From contig FLQS01000014.1 of NCBI GenBank assembly GCA_900078375.1, positions 1-64,000 of the forward strand: a stretch of 64,000 nucleotides of DNA, written 5' to 3'. The notes under the pieces were generated by a model that was not told where the DNA came from, searched no databases, and saw only the letters and a list, made by a program, of their open reading frames with translations. This document shows positions 42,244-53,518 of the stretch, piece after piece; the first letter of the stretch is position 1, and each line of letters starts with the position of its first letter. A program made the position numbers and the translations under genes. The stretch is from an uncultured Mycobacterium sp. (GTDB lineage Bacteria > Actinomycetota > Actinomycetes > Mycobacteriales > Mycobacteriaceae).

Positions 42244-42693
42244 CTAGACGGGACCGGGCGAACAGACCGTCCACTCGCCGCTCTCCCGCACGAAGTTCAT
42301 CGGCACCTTGACCAAGGTGGCGGGCGCGTGGTCGAAGTGGTAGACGACGGTGGCGGTGGCCCGATCGCCGTCGATTTTCACCTCGGTGACGTCGTCGACG
42401 TAGCGCGCGCCCTGCGCCGCTTTCGATTTCTGTTGGCGGTCACGAACTTCGGCTTCGGCACCCTGCTGCGCGCCGCAGGTGTACTTACGGAAGTCGCCGT
42501 AGTTGTCCCGCTGCAGCGCGTCGTTCTGGCCTACCGCAGCGCGGCCGACCTTCACGTCCTCACTCATCGGCTTGTTGCTGCTGAACAGCCAGGCGGCCCC
42601 GACCGCGGCGAGCACCAGCAGGGCAACACCCAGGGCGATCAAAATAGGCATCGGACTCGCGCCGTCGTCCTGCGGTTCGGTCACGGCTGCCAC
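42244..42693 (-). CDS. Single-pass membrane protein (DUF4878/SnoaL-like)
   Basis: A 149-residue protein with one N-terminal membrane helix (about residues 16-35) and an exported domain of about 110 residues containing Cys pairs (YTCGAQQG, WTVCSPGPV). It resembles the exported part of the Rv0361-like protein at 57.7 kb, which also ends in a W-x-x-C motif. Its GTG overlaps the 3' end of purT by 13 bp. Function unknown. Confidence 0.75.
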   Translation of the reverse strand: MAAVTEPQDDGASPMPILIALGVALLVLAAVGAAWLFSSNKPMSEDVKVGRAAVGQNDALQRDNYGDFRKYTCGAQQGAEAEVRDRQQKSKAAQGARYVDDVTEVKIDGDRATATVVYHFDHAPATLVKVPMNFVRESGEWTVCSPGPV

Positions 42694-43859
42694 ACCCGAT
42701 GCAGCACAGCCGAGACCTGCCGCACCCGATCGCGGGCGGTGGTGACGTCGGACCCGGTGGCCAGGGCAACCCCTAGTCGCGACCGTGCCGAACCGTCGTG
42801 GCGGCCCAACAGCCGCACGTCGCTCTCCGGTACGACCAAGGCCTCGGCCAGCAGCACGGGGTTGATCTCCGGGGTGTTCGCACTCTCGTCGGCGCCGCCA
42901 TAGGTGACCTCCGCGGCGCCCGGCGAAATCATGATGGTGTCCACCGGCAGGCCCAGAACGGCCCGGGCATGCAGCTCGAACTCGGACAACCGCTGCGTGC
43001 GCAGCGTCACCAGCCCGCTGTCATACGGCCGCACGCTGACATCGGAGAAATACACCTCGTCGCCGCGAACCAGCAGCTCCACCCCGAACACCCCGCGGCC
43101 GCCCAGCGCCCGCACGATCCGCGCGGCCACCGACTTCGCCGCGCCCAGCGCCGCCACGGTCATCTCCTGCGGCTGCCAGGACTCCAGGACGCCGCCGTCG
43201 AGCTGGCGGTGCCCGATCGGCTCGCAGAAGTGCAGCGCCGGACCCGCGGGCCCGTCGGTGCGCACGGTCAGCAAGGTGACCGCGTAGTCGATCTCGACGA
43301 CGGTCTCGGCCAGCACCCGGTTGTGCGGCACCCGGCCGCCGGCGGCGACGGCACGCTGCCAGGCGGGTTCGACGTCCTCGGGCCGCAGCAGCACCGACTG
43401 ACCCTGACCGGGCACCCCGATCACCGGCTTGACCACCAGCGGGAACCCGGCGTGCTCGGCGACGGCGGTCAGCTCCTCGACGGACCCGGCGAACCAGAAC
43501 GGCGCGGTCGGCAGGCCCAGCTCGTCGGCGGCCAGCCGGCGCATCCCCTCCCGGTCCAGGCTCAGCTGGGTGGCATAGACACCCGGCACGACCTGGGTGG
43601 TTCCGCCGTCCGCGGCGGCCCGCAGCGCGTCGATGGCCACCGCGTTGGTGTCAACCACGACATAGGCAGGCTCGACTCGGGCGATGGCGGCGGTCAGTTC
43701 CTCGGGGTCGGTGATCTTGACGACGAGTGCCTCGTCAGCGACGTCGTGGGCCGGTGCGTCGGCGTAGCGATCGACGGCGACCACCTCGGCTCCGAGCCGC
43801 TGGAAAGCCAGCACCAGCTCGCGGCTCAGCTCACCAGATCCGACCAGCATCACACGCAT
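42681..43859 (-). CDS. purT: Formate-dependent GAR transformylase PurT
   Basis: A 392-residue ATP-grasp enzyme that formylates glycinamide ribonucleotide with formate in purine synthesis. The N-terminal preATP-grasp domain is MRVMLVGSGELSRE, ATP-grasp lysines lie in FPLVVKPVIGVPGQG, and the Mg/ATP site is GRGVFGVELLVRGDEVYFSDVSVRPYDSG. ATG 43859 is preferred over the TTG at 43868. It is somewhat shorter than Rv0389 (419 aa) but all catalytic parts are present. Confidence 0.95.
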   Translation of the reverse strand: MRVMLVGSGELSRELVLAFQRLGAEVVAVDRYADAPAHDVADEALVVKITDPEELTAAIARVEPAYVVVDTNAVAIDALRAAADGGTTQVVPGVYATQLSLDREGMRRLAADELGLPTAPFWFAGSVEELTAVAEHAGFPLVVKPVIGVPGQGQSVLLRPEDVEPAWQRAVAAGGRVPHNRVLAETVVEIDYAVTLLTVRTDGPAGPALHFCEPIGHRQLDGGVLESWQPQEMTVAALGAAKSVAARIVRALGGRGVFGVELLVRGDEVYFSDVSVRPYDSGLVTLRTQRLSEFELHARAVLGLPVDTIMISPGAAEVTYGGADESANTPEINPVLLAEALVVPESDVRLLGRHDGSARSRLGVALATGSDVTTARDRVRQVSAVLHRVWQP

Positions 43860-43880
43860 GATGCCCAAGGATAGGTGGGC

Positions 43881-44996
43881 TCAGCCCCGCGCAGGCCAGT
43901 GCCAGGACGGCTCGTCAAGCAGACCCTGGCCGACGATCGCCGTCTGACCCAATTCCTTGGTGAGTTCGATGGCGTTCACGTCCCGCTGCTGGCGGCGCAA
44001 CGCCGTCACCAATGCGTCGGCGTGCGTCACGACGACGACCTGGGATCGCTCCGAGGACCGGGCGATCAGTGCGGCCAGCGCGGGCAGCAGGTCGGGGTGC
44101 AGGCTGGCCTCCGGCTCGTTGAGCACGGTGAGCTCGGCCGGCCGCGGGGTGAGCAACGCCGCCACCCACAGCAGATAGCGCAGCGTGCCGTCGGACAGTT
44201 CGGCCGCGGTCAGCGCCCGCAGCATCCCGGGCTGGCGCAGGGTGACCTCGAAGCGGCCGTCGCTGCTGCGGATCTCCACCCGGCTGCCGGCAAACGCGTC
44301 GTCCACGGCCTGGGCCAGTGCGCGAGCGTCACCGACCTCGGCGATGGTCTGCAGTGCCGCGGCGATATCGGCGCCGTCATGGCTCAAAACCATTGTCCTG
44401 GTGCCGATCTGGGGCTGTCGCGCGGGTGCGGCACTATCGGTGCGGACATGGTCGTAGAACCGCCAGGACCGCACTCGCTCGCGCAGGGCCAGCAGTTCGG
44501 GCGCGGCCCGCGGATCGGCGACCTCGCTGAGCATGCTGTCGAACGGTCGCAATGTGGCGGCGGTACGCCACTCGCCCTCGGCGTCGCGGATCAGAACCGC
44601 CGGACCGGATCGCTGCGCCAGCAGAGCCGAGGGCCGCAACACCGGGCCGGCCCACACCGCCTCGGACTTGATCTCCGGGTCCAGGTTGAACTCGGATTTG
44701 CCGGGGACGGGCATCCCGAAATCCACGGCGTAGCCGAAATCCTCGCCAGCGAAGCCCAGCTTGAGGCTGACCGGCCCCTTTTCGCCCTGACCGGCCCACA
44801 TCGTCGAACTCAGCCCGCCCTCGCGGGCCAGTGCGTTGACCGAGCCATTGCGCGCCGAGTCGGCCAGCAGCCGCAGTGCCCGGTACAGGCTGGACTTGCC
44901 GGAGCCGTTGGGACCGGTGACGACATTGCAGCCGCGCAGCGGCAGGACGAGCCGACGCAGCGAGCGGTAGTTCTCCACAGCCACCGTGTCGAGCAC
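43881..44996 (-). CDS. AAA-type predicted ATPase (COG4637-like)
   Basis: A 371-residue ABC/SMC-like ATPase. The Walker A is VTGPNGSGKSS (about residues 26-36), the signature-like region is AELSDGTLRYLLW and the Walker B is ELTVLNEPEASLHPDL, with H-loop VVVVTHADALV. There is no coiled-coil insertion and no TOPRIM nuclease, so it is not a full SMC or OLD protein. Such single-gene ATPases often work with nucleases or toxin/defence partners, but none is evident here. Start GTG 44996; 8 bp from the end of the MarR gene. Confidence 0.85.
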   Translation of the reverse strand: MLDTVAVENYRSLRRLVLPLRGCNVVTGPNGSGKSSLYRALRLLADSARNGSVNALAREGGLSSTMWAGQGEKGPVSLKLGFAGEDFGYAVDFGMPVPGKSEFNLDPEIKSEAVWAGPVLRPSALLAQRSGPAVLIRDAEGEWRTAATLRPFDSMLSEVADPRAAPELLALRERVRSWRFYDHVRTDSAAPARQPQIGTRTMVLSHDGADIAAALQTIAEVGDARALAQAVDDAFAGSRVEIRSSDGRFEVTLRQPGMLRALTAAELSDGTLRYLLWVAALLTPRPAELTVLNEPEASLHPDLLPALAALIARSSERSQVVVVTHADALVTALRRQQRDVNAIELTKELGQTAIVGQGLLDEPSWHWPARG

Positions 44997-45004
44997 GCTC
45001 TCAC

Positions 45005-45487
45005 CTAACCAGGGGGCGCAGACAGGTCGGCACGAAAGGCGGTCATCGCGGCCAGCACGGCAGCGAACACCCGATGTGCGGCGGCGAGATCCTCATCGGG
45101 CAGATCAGCCAGCATCCGGTGGGTGTGGCTGGCCAGTGGGGTGAAGAACGCCCGGCCCACTTCGATGCCGTGGTCGGCATAACGCAGGATCACCTTGCGT
45201 CGATCGGCCGGGTCGGAGTCGCGGCGCAGGTGTCCTGATTCGATCATCCGCTCGACGAGGTAGGTGATCGCCGCACCGGACAGGCCCATCCTGGTACGCA
45301 GTTCCCCAGCGGTCAGCGGGGTGCCGGCGTTCTCGGCAACCATGATGTGCACCAGCGCCCGGAAATCGGTGGAAGACAGCCGGTGAACGCCGGCGAACGC
45401 CCGGCCGATCTGGTCGGATTCGGCCGACAACGCCTGGACGTCGGCGACGACGGCCGATACCAGCTCAGTCCGGCCCGCTTCATCCAT
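45005..45487 (-). CDS. MarR-family transcriptional regulator
   Basis: A 160-residue winged-helix protein. The recognition region is LTAGELRTRMGLSGAAITYLVERM, with the wing DPADRRKVILRY. It is divergent from the MMPL gene, with 48 bp between starts, and probably represses it. The ORF extends upstream into the MMPL gene, but ATG 45487 gives the conserved length. Confidence 0.9.
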   Translation of the reverse strand: MDEAGRTELVSAVVADVQALSAESDQIGRAFAGVHRLSSTDFRALVHIMVAENAGTPLTAGELRTRMGLSGAAITYLVERMIESGHLRRDSDPADRRKVILRYADHGIEVGRAFFTPLASHTHRMLADLPDEDLAAAHRVFAAVLAAMTAFRADLSAPPG

Positions 45488-45503
45488 CTGCCCAGAATAT
45501 CTG

Positions 45504-45516
45504 TTCAGTTGATGAA
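45504..45516. promoter_or_regulatory. Candidate MarR operator
   Basis: ttca-gttga-tgaa is an inverted repeat with 4-bp arms and 5-bp spacer centred between the divergent MarR and MMPL starts, inside an AT-rich stretch flanked by two agaatat copies (45494-45500 and 45523-45529). It fits the size and place of a MarR dimer site. Confidence 0.45.
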
Positions 45517-45535
45517 ATGTTAAGAATATGAAGCT

Positions 45536-47659
45536 ATGTTGTGGGCCATGCACCGAGGACCCGACGGCAGGCGGCCGCTGTGGGATCGCATCGGCGAACT
45601 CGTCAGCAGCCGGCATTCCTGGCTGCTGGCGCTGATCGTCGCTTTCATCGGCGGAGGACTGATGGGCGCCATCGGGCAGAGCTCCTCGGCCGAGCAATCG
45701 CCGGTGTCCCTGCCGCCCAGCGCCGAGTCGGCCAAGGTCGCGGCGTTACGCACGGAATTTCCCGGCGGCGAGTCGGCGCCGGCGATCCTCGTCGTCACCC
45801 GCACGGACGGCGGGGCGCTGACGCCGGCCGACCTGGCCGCGGCCGAGGCGGCCCGTGGGCGTATGGTCGCCGCCGCCGGCTCGGGTGGCCCGCCGATCCC
45901 GGTCGCCGCATCGGACGACGGCAAGGCCGCTCTCGCCCCGGTACCGGTCGCCGCCACGTTGTCCGGCTTCGCACTGAACGACGAAGTCAAGGCGCTGCGG
46001 CAGGCCGCCAAAGCCGGGCTGCCGGCCGACCTCGCGGTCAACGTCACCGGTGGACCCGCGTTCGGCGCTGACATCGCAAATGCCTTCGCCGGGGCCAACA
46101 TCACCTTGCTGGCCGTCACCGGCGCGGTGGTCGCGCTGTTGCTGATCGTCACCTACCGCTCGCCGGTGCTGTGGCTGGTGCCGCTGCTGGTGATCGCGTT
46201 CGCCGATCGGGTGGCAGCGGTGCTGGGCTCGGCGATCGCCGGCGCCACCGGCCTGGCCGCCGACGGTTCGACGTCCGGTATCACCAGCGTGCTGGTGTTC
46301 GGCGCGGGCACCAACTATGCGCTGCTGCTGATCTCGCGCTATCGCGAGGAATTGCACCACGCAACGGGGCATCGCCAAGCGCTACGCACCGCGGTCCGAT
46401 TCGCCGGTCCGGCGATCGCCGCCAGCAATGCCACCGTGGTGTTAGCCCTGCTGACGCTGCTGTTCGCGTCGTCGCCCAGCACCCGCAGCCTCGGGGTACA
46501 AGCGGCGTCGGGTCTGCTGGTCGCCGCGGTGTTCGTACTACTGATGCTGCCACCTCTGCTTGCCTTGTTCGGCCCGAAGTTGTTCTGGCCCTTTATCCCT
46601 CGTGTCGGCAACGAGGACGTCGCCGACACGGGAGCCTGGCATCGGGTCGCGGACTGGGTCTCCCACCACGCCGGCCGGGTCACCATCGTGGCGACCGCGG
46701 TGTTGGCCGTGCTGGCCACCGGCCTGCTGGCAACCCCGGTGGGGCTCAACCAGATCGACCAGTTCCGGGTGAGTGCAGACTCGGTCGCCGGCTACCGGAC
46801 GCTGTCCGCGCACTTCCCCAGCGGGCTCACCGACCCCACCCGAGTGATCGGCAGCACCGACAAGAGCGCTGCGGTCGACCAGGCGATCGCAGCCACCCCG
46901 GGCGTCGTCTCGGTCAACCCGGCGGGCCAGTCTGACAATGGGCTGACCCAATGGCAGGTCGTCATCAATGCCGAACCGGCATCCCAAGCTGCCTTCGATA
47001 CCATTGCCGCCCTGCGGGATTCAGTACACCGGGCCGACCCCGTCGGATTGGTGGGCGGCTCGGACGCCCAAGCTCTCGACGCGAGGGACGCCGCGATCCG
47101 CGATCGCTGGGTGGTGATCCCCGCCATCCTCGTCGTGGTGCTCGCGGTGCTGTACATCCTGCTGCGGGCCGCGCTGGCCCCGCTGGTGCTGGTGGCGGCC
47201 ACCGTGCTGTCCACGATGGCAGCCCTCGGGTTGGGCGGCTGGGTCAGCGTGCATCTGCTCGGATTTCCGGCGCTGGACAACACCACGCCACTGTTCGCAT
47301 TCCTGTTCCTGGTCGCACTCGGGGTGGATTACACGATCTTCCTGGTGACCCGCGCCAGGGAGGAGACACCGCGGTTCGGCACCCGCGGTGGGATCGTGCG
47401 GGCCGTGTCGGCGACCGGCGCGGTGATCACCAGCGCGGGCATCGTGCTGGCAGCGGTGTTCGCCGTGCTCGGCGTGCTGCCGCTGATCGTGCTGACCCAG
47501 CTGGGCATCATCGTGGGGCTGGGCATCCTGTTGGACACGTTCGTGGTGCGCACGGTCGTCATCCCGGCGTTGTTCACCCTGATCGGGCCGGCGATCTGGT
47601 GGCCGGCGTTCACTCGTTCCGAAATCGAGCCGGCCGAGGCGCGTACCGTCGTGGCATGA
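45536..47659 (+). CDS. MMPL-family RND transporter
   Basis: A 707-residue MmpL-type pump with two repeats of six membrane helices, each preceded by a periplasmic porter domain. The second-half proton-relay motif is GVDYTIFLVTRAREE; the matching first-half motif reads AGTNYALLLISRYREE, with Asn where many homologues have Asp. It is far shorter than MmpL3 and belongs to the smaller YdfJ/ActII-3-like branch often found beside MarR regulators. Start ATG 45536 or 45548. Its stop overlaps the P450 start (ATGA), so pump and P450 act together or share control. Confidence 0.88.
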   Translation: MLWAMHRGPDGRRPLWDRIGELVSSRHSWLLALIVAFIGGGLMGAIGQSSSAEQSPVSLPPSAESAKVAALRTEFPGGESAPAILVVTRTDGGALTPADLAAAEAARGRMVAAAGSGGPPIPVAASDDGKAALAPVPVAATLSGFALNDEVKALRQAAKAGLPADLAVNVTGGPAFGADIANAFAGANITLLAVTGAVVALLLIVTYRSPVLWLVPLLVIAFADRVAAVLGSAIAGATGLAADGSTSGITSVLVFGAGTNYALLLISRYREELHHATGHRQALRTAVRFAGPAIAASNATVVLALLTLLFASSPSTRSLGVQAASGLLVAAVFVLLMLPPLLALFGPKLFWPFIPRVGNEDVADTGAWHRVADWVSHHAGRVTIVATAVLAVLATGLLATPVGLNQIDQFRVSADSVAGYRTLSAHFPSGLTDPTRVIGSTDKSAAVDQAIAATPGVVSVNPAGQSDNGLTQWQVVINAEPASQAAFDTIAALRDSVHRADPVGLVGGSDAQALDARDAAIRDRWVVIPAILVVVLAVLYILLRAALAPLVLVAATVLSTMAALGLGGWVSVHLLGFPALDNTTPLFAFLFLVALGVDYTIFLVTRAREETPRFGTRGGIVRAVSATGAVITSAGIVLAAVFAVLGVLPLIVLTQLGIIVGLGILLDTFVVRTVVIPALFTLIGPAIWWPAFTRSEIEPAEARTVVA

Positions 47660-48861
47660 CGAATGCTGCCGCGCTGCCACCACTGCATATGCGGCGCAAC
47701 GGGTTCGACCCGACAGCCGAGTTACGCGACATCCGCGAGGGCAGCGGTGTGGTCACCGCCGTCAACGCGTTCGGCATGCAGGTGTACCTGATCACCCGCT
47801 ATGACGACATCAAGGCGGTGCTCTCCGACCACGAGCACTTCTCCAACGCCAGGCCACCCGGTTTCGTGGTGCCCGGCGCGCCACAGCTGGCCGAGGACGA
47901 GCAGGCCGCCGCGCGGGCGGGCAACCTGCTGGCCCTCGACCCGCCCCAGCACAGCAGGCTGCGCCGGATGCTCACCGGCGAGTTCACCGTGCGCAGGATG
48001 AAGGCCCTCCAGCCACGGATCGTGGAAATCGTGACCTCGCGGCTTGACGCGATCGAACGCGCAGGCGCACCAGCCGATCTGGTGGCCGACTTCGCCCTGC
48101 CGATCCCCTCGCTGGTGATCTGCGAGCTGCTTGGCGTCCCGTATGCCGACCGCGAGGATTTCCAGCGCCGCAGCGCCCGCCAGCTCGACCTGTCCATCCC
48201 GATCCCGGAACGTCTGGAGTTGGTGCGGGCCGGCCGCGAGTACATGGGCTCGCTGGTGGCCTCGGCCCGCCGCGCGCCGCGCGAGGACATGCTCGGCATG
48301 CTGGTGCGCGAGCACGGCGATGAGCTCAGCGACGACGAGCTGGTCGGGATCTCCGCGCTGCTGCTGCTCGCCGGCCACGAGACGACGTCGAACATGCTGG
48401 GGCTGGGCACGCTGGCGCTGCTCCGGCACCCCGCGCAGCTCGCTGCCGTCCGCGACGACCCGGACGCGGTCGCCCCGGCCGTCGAGGAACTGCTGCGCTG
48501 GCTGTCGATCGTGCACAGCAGCATCCCGAGGATCACCACTGCCGATGTCGAAGTCGCCGGGGTCGAGATCCCGGCAGGCAGCCTGGTGCTGGCGGCGCTG
48601 GCGTCGGGCAACCGGGATGCGGCGCTCGTCGACGACCCCGATGTGTTGGACATCAGGCGAGATCTGTTAAGCCACTTGGCCTTCGGCCACGGTGTGCATC
48701 ACTGCCTGGGCGCGCCGCTGGCCCGGATGGAGATGCGGATCGCGTTTCCCGCGCTGCTGCGCCGCTTCCCGCGGCTGGCGTGCGCCGAGCCGTTCGAGGA
48801 CATCGAGTTCAAACCGTTCCACTTCATCTACGGCCTGCGGGCGCTACCGGTCACCTGGTGA
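47656..48861 (+). CDS. Cytochrome P450
   Basis: A 401-residue bacterial class I P450. The I-helix oxygen motif is LAGHETTSN, the ExxR motif is in EELLRWLS, and the heme loop FGHGVHHCLGAPLAR carries the thiolate Cys350. No ferredoxin or reductase gene is adjacent. Coupled by 4 bp to the MMPL gene under a MarR regulator, it may modify a compound that the pump exports. Family within the CYP nomenclature not determined. Confidence 0.93.
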   Translation: MTNAAALPPLHMRRNGFDPTAELRDIREGSGVVTAVNAFGMQVYLITRYDDIKAVLSDHEHFSNARPPGFVVPGAPQLAEDEQAAARAGNLLALDPPQHSRLRRMLTGEFTVRRMKALQPRIVEIVTSRLDAIERAGAPADLVADFALPIPSLVICELLGVPYADREDFQRRSARQLDLSIPIPERLELVRAGREYMGSLVASARRAPREDMLGMLVREHGDELSDDELVGISALLLLAGHETTSNMLGLGTLALLRHPAQLAAVRDDPDAVAPAVEELLRWLSIVHSSIPRITTADVEVAGVEIPAGSLVLAALASGNRDAALVDDPDVLDIRRDLLSHLAFGHGVHHCLGAPLARMEMRIAFPALLRRFPRLACAEPFEDIEFKPFHFIYGLRALPVTW

Positions 48862-48864
48862 CCC

Positions 48865-49545
48865 TCAGGGCTCGTGCTCGTCATGAAGCCCCTCGAACAC
48901 GCCGGCGCGGGTAAGCAGCAGCAGGCTGACGGCCAGCACCCAGATCGGGAACCCCAGCGCCAACCACATGCTGATATCGCCGGCGATCAACAGCGAAACC
49001 GCGAGCAGATAGCTGGCATACACCAACCAGCGCGGCATAAGTCCAGTGCGCAGCCAGATCGTCGCCAACGACATCATGAACACCGCGCCCATCCGTAGGG
49101 CATAGGTCTTCGACAGCGCGAGCACCGTCATCTGCCCGAACAGCGCCACCTCGGCGTGACCGGGCTGGTCATGTCCCACCGCACCATTGCTGGCCGCCAG
49201 CCCAGCCCCGATCGCGCTCGTCACGAACATCATTGCCAGGAACAGCAATCCGCTGCCCAGGAACACCGTCGAGAAGAACCGGTCTTCGAGCCGGCCCAGG
49301 TTGTCGCGCACGACCGCGATGAACCACAGGAAGCTGATCCCCGCGAACGGCATCAGGACGGCGGCGATCTTCATCTTGCCGCTTGCGGCGTCGAGCCACT
49401 GCGAGCCGGGCTCCGCGCCCTCCGGCAACGACGAGCGGATCAGGATCAAGCTGGCACCGAACAACAACGCGAACGCCACGCCGGCCGCCGCGGCTGCCCG
49501 CGGGGTGGTCAGGGTTTTCAGTGTTGACGAACGGTATTCGGGCAC
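48865..49545 (-). CDS. Integral membrane protein of unknown function
   Basis: A 226-residue protein with five or six membrane helices (near residues 20-38, 62-80, 92-112, 138-160, 170-185 and 188-212) and an acidic His-containing tail. No family is recognised. It begins at GTG 49545 and ends 3 bp from the convergent P450 stop. Confidence 0.75.
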   Translation of the reverse strand: MPEYRSSTLKTLTTPRAAAAAGVAFALLFGASLILIRSSLPEGAEPGSQWLDAASGKMKIAAVLMPFAGISFLWFIAVVRDNLGRLEDRFFSTVFLGSGLLFLAMMFVTSAIGAGLAASNGAVGHDQPGHAEVALFGQMTVLALSKTYALRMGAVFMMSLATIWLRTGLMPRWLVYASYLLAVSLLIAGDISMWLALGFPIWVLAVSLLLLTRAGVFEGLHDEHEP

Positions 49546-49563
49546 GTCGTCATGGTGACAGAC

Positions 49564-51527
<1,964 letters not shown>

Positions 51528-51560
51528 CTACCCTATCGGAGCACAGCACCAGGAGTGTCG

Positions 51561-52169
51561 TTGACCAACACTGAGATCGCCGTGTTGCGTTTCGGGGGCC
51601 GTCGACTGCCCCGTGCGCTGGCCTCGTTGCCCTGTCACGACGGCCCCGATGCGGACGCGATCGATGCCGTCGTCGAGGGCGTGTCCCGGGTGGTGGTCGT
51701 GGGTTCGGCGGCCGACCTCGCGACGGTACTGACGCGGCTGATGCGCACCGAACGCCTCGATGTCGAGGTGGCGCATGCGGCCCGGTGGCGCGGCGCCAAA
51801 CGGGCGTTGACCGGTGTGGCGCAACGCATTCCGCTGATCCGAGACGAGACCGGCACGGCGCTGGCCGGTGCCGCGTTGTGGCTTCCCCCCGGCGACGACC
51901 GGGTGATCTACGGTGAGGCCGTCGTCGACGACGACGTGCTGTTCGACGGTGAGGTGACGGCCGTGCGGATCGAGCCGACCGCCACGATGCCAGGCCTGCG
52001 GGCAGCCGCACTGACCCACCGGATGCGGCCGAGACGCTGGCTGACCGGCCGGGCCATCCAGCTCGGCACCACCGGCGCCCGCGTCGTGCGCGACGGCATC
52101 GAGCTGCCCCGGGAAGCGAAGCGGTCGGCGTTCTACCGGCACACCACGGGCTGGCTGCGGGTCTCGTGA
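51561..52169 (+). CDS. Conserved Rv0358-like protein
   Basis: A protein of about 202 residues without recognised domain; it has alternating hydrophobic strands (RVVVVGSAADLATVLTRL near residue 40) and a basic C-terminal half. By position it matches Rv0358, divergent from purA. The start is TTG 51561 (aggag 51551-51555 well spaced) or GTG 51555. Its last 37 bp overlap the convergent P450 gene. Confidence 0.72.
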   Translation: MTNTEIAVLRFGGRRLPRALASLPCHDGPDADAIDAVVEGVSRVVVVGSAADLATVLTRLMRTERLDVEVAHAARWRGAKRALTGVAQRIPLIRDETGTALAGAALWLPPGDDRVIYGEAVVDDDVLFDGEVTAVRIEPTATMPGLRAAALTHRMRPRRWLTGRAIQLGTTGARVVRDGIELPREAKRSAFYRHTTGWLRVS

Positions 52170-53470
52170 GAGAAGTACACCCTGGTGCCGTTGCGGGGTA
52201 CCAGGACCGGCGTCGCCCCCAGTGGAGGGCTTTCCAGCCGGGCGCTGACCGGCTCCAGCCGGCCCTCCCGCAGGATCGTGTGCAGCATGGTGACCAACTC
52301 GCACATCGAGAAGCTGGCGCCGATACACCGCTTGATACCCCCGCCGAACGGGATCCAGGCGTGCTGCTGGGGGCGCGCGCCGATGAATCGCTCCGGACGG
52401 AACTCGTGCGGGTCGGGATGGGTGTCGGGGTCGCGGTTGATCACGTCGAGCAATAACACGATCCGGGTGCCCGGCTCCAGCGTGTAGTCGCCGAGCTGGA
52501 AGCGGCCCGCAGTCATCCGCCCGGTGATCGGTGCGGGCGGGCGCAGCCGCAGGGTCTCGTTGACGACCGCCTCGGTGTACGTCGTCGCACCGGAGTGCGC
52601 CTCGGCGCGCACCTGCTCCAGGGCCTGGGGGTGGTGCAGCAGCAGGTCGATCAGCCAGGCCAGAGTGGTCGCCGTCGTCTCGTGCCCGGCCAGCGCGAGG
52701 GTGATCAGATCGGCCCGAATCTCCTCGTCGGACAGCCCTTCACCATCCTCGGTGCGGGCGTCGACCAGCATCGACACTATGCCACCACCGAGCTGTGGAT
52801 CGGCGCGGTGCTCGGCGATCAGACCGAAGACGATCTCGTCGATTCGCCGGTTGATCGCCGCGAGCCTGCCCCACGTCCGCAGCGCCCCGGCCTTGCGCAG
52901 GGCGTAGCGCACCGGCGTCTCCGGGGAGATCGCCAGCGCCAGCAACTCGTCGAACGGCTTGCCGACGCGCTTGACTTCGACGGGGTCGTGGATGCCGAAC
53001 ATGACCTGGACGATGACGTCGAGAGTGAGCTCGCGCGCCGCGTCGAGCATCCGCATCGGCCGGCCGACGGGCCAGTTGGCCATCGCGGCGCGGGTTACGG
53101 CTTCGATGATCGGCACATAGCCGTCGAGCGCGGCGCCGTGCAGCGGTGGCGTCAGCAGGCGGCGCCGGCGCAGGTGCTCGGGTTCTTCCTGGACGAACAT
53201 CGACTCCGACCCGTAGATGGCCGCGGCCGGACCGACCCCCTCGCCGCCGAGCAGCACATCCGGCTTGGCACTGAACACCTCTTTTGCCAGTGCGGCATCG
53301 GCCACCGCGACGACCGGGCCGAAGCCCAGCACCGGCAGTGCGACCACCGGGCCCAGCCGCTGCACCGCCTGGTAGATCAGGGGCTGACCGCCCAATCCGT
53401 ACGCGGCGGCGTACAGACCACCGAACAGGGCCGCGAAGGGCTTCGGCGCGGGAAGGCTGGGTGGGCGCAT
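52133..53470 (-). CDS. Cytochrome P450
   Basis: A 445-residue P450 closer to the longer, CYP4/CYP102-like type. The I-helix motif is LALAGHETTATT, the ExxR is NETLRLRP, the PERF motif is FRPERFIG, and the heme loop FGGGIKRCIGASF carries Cys382. I use ATG 53470 (MRPPSLPAPKP); the ORF continues 630 bp upstream across the protease gene and is not real there. It lies between the Rv0358- and Rv0359-like genes, 48 bp before the divergent protease start. Substrate unknown; no redox partner nearby. Confidence 0.92.
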   Translation of the reverse strand: MRPPSLPAPKPFAALFGGLYAAAYGLGGQPLIYQAVQRLGPVVALPVLGFGPVVAVADAALAKEVFSAKPDVLLGGEGVGPAAAIYGSESMFVQEEPEHLRRRRLLTPPLHGAALDGYVPIIEAVTRAAMANWPVGRPMRMLDAARELTLDVIVQVMFGIHDPVEVKRVGKPFDELLALAISPETPVRYALRKAGALRTWGRLAAINRRIDEIVFGLIAEHRADPQLGGGIVSMLVDARTEDGEGLSDEEIRADLITLALAGHETTATTLAWLIDLLLHHPQALEQVRAEAHSGATTYTEAVVNETLRLRPPAPITGRMTAGRFQLGDYTLEPGTRIVLLLDVINRDPDTHPDPHEFRPERFIGARPQQHAWIPFGGGIKRCIGASFSMCELVTMLHTILREGRLEPVSARLESPPLGATPVLVPRNGTRVYFSHETRSQPVVCR

Positions 53471-53518
53471 GGCCCCACGATCCCAGGTCACAGGGGCCAC
53501 GTCCGGTAGTTTCGTGAG

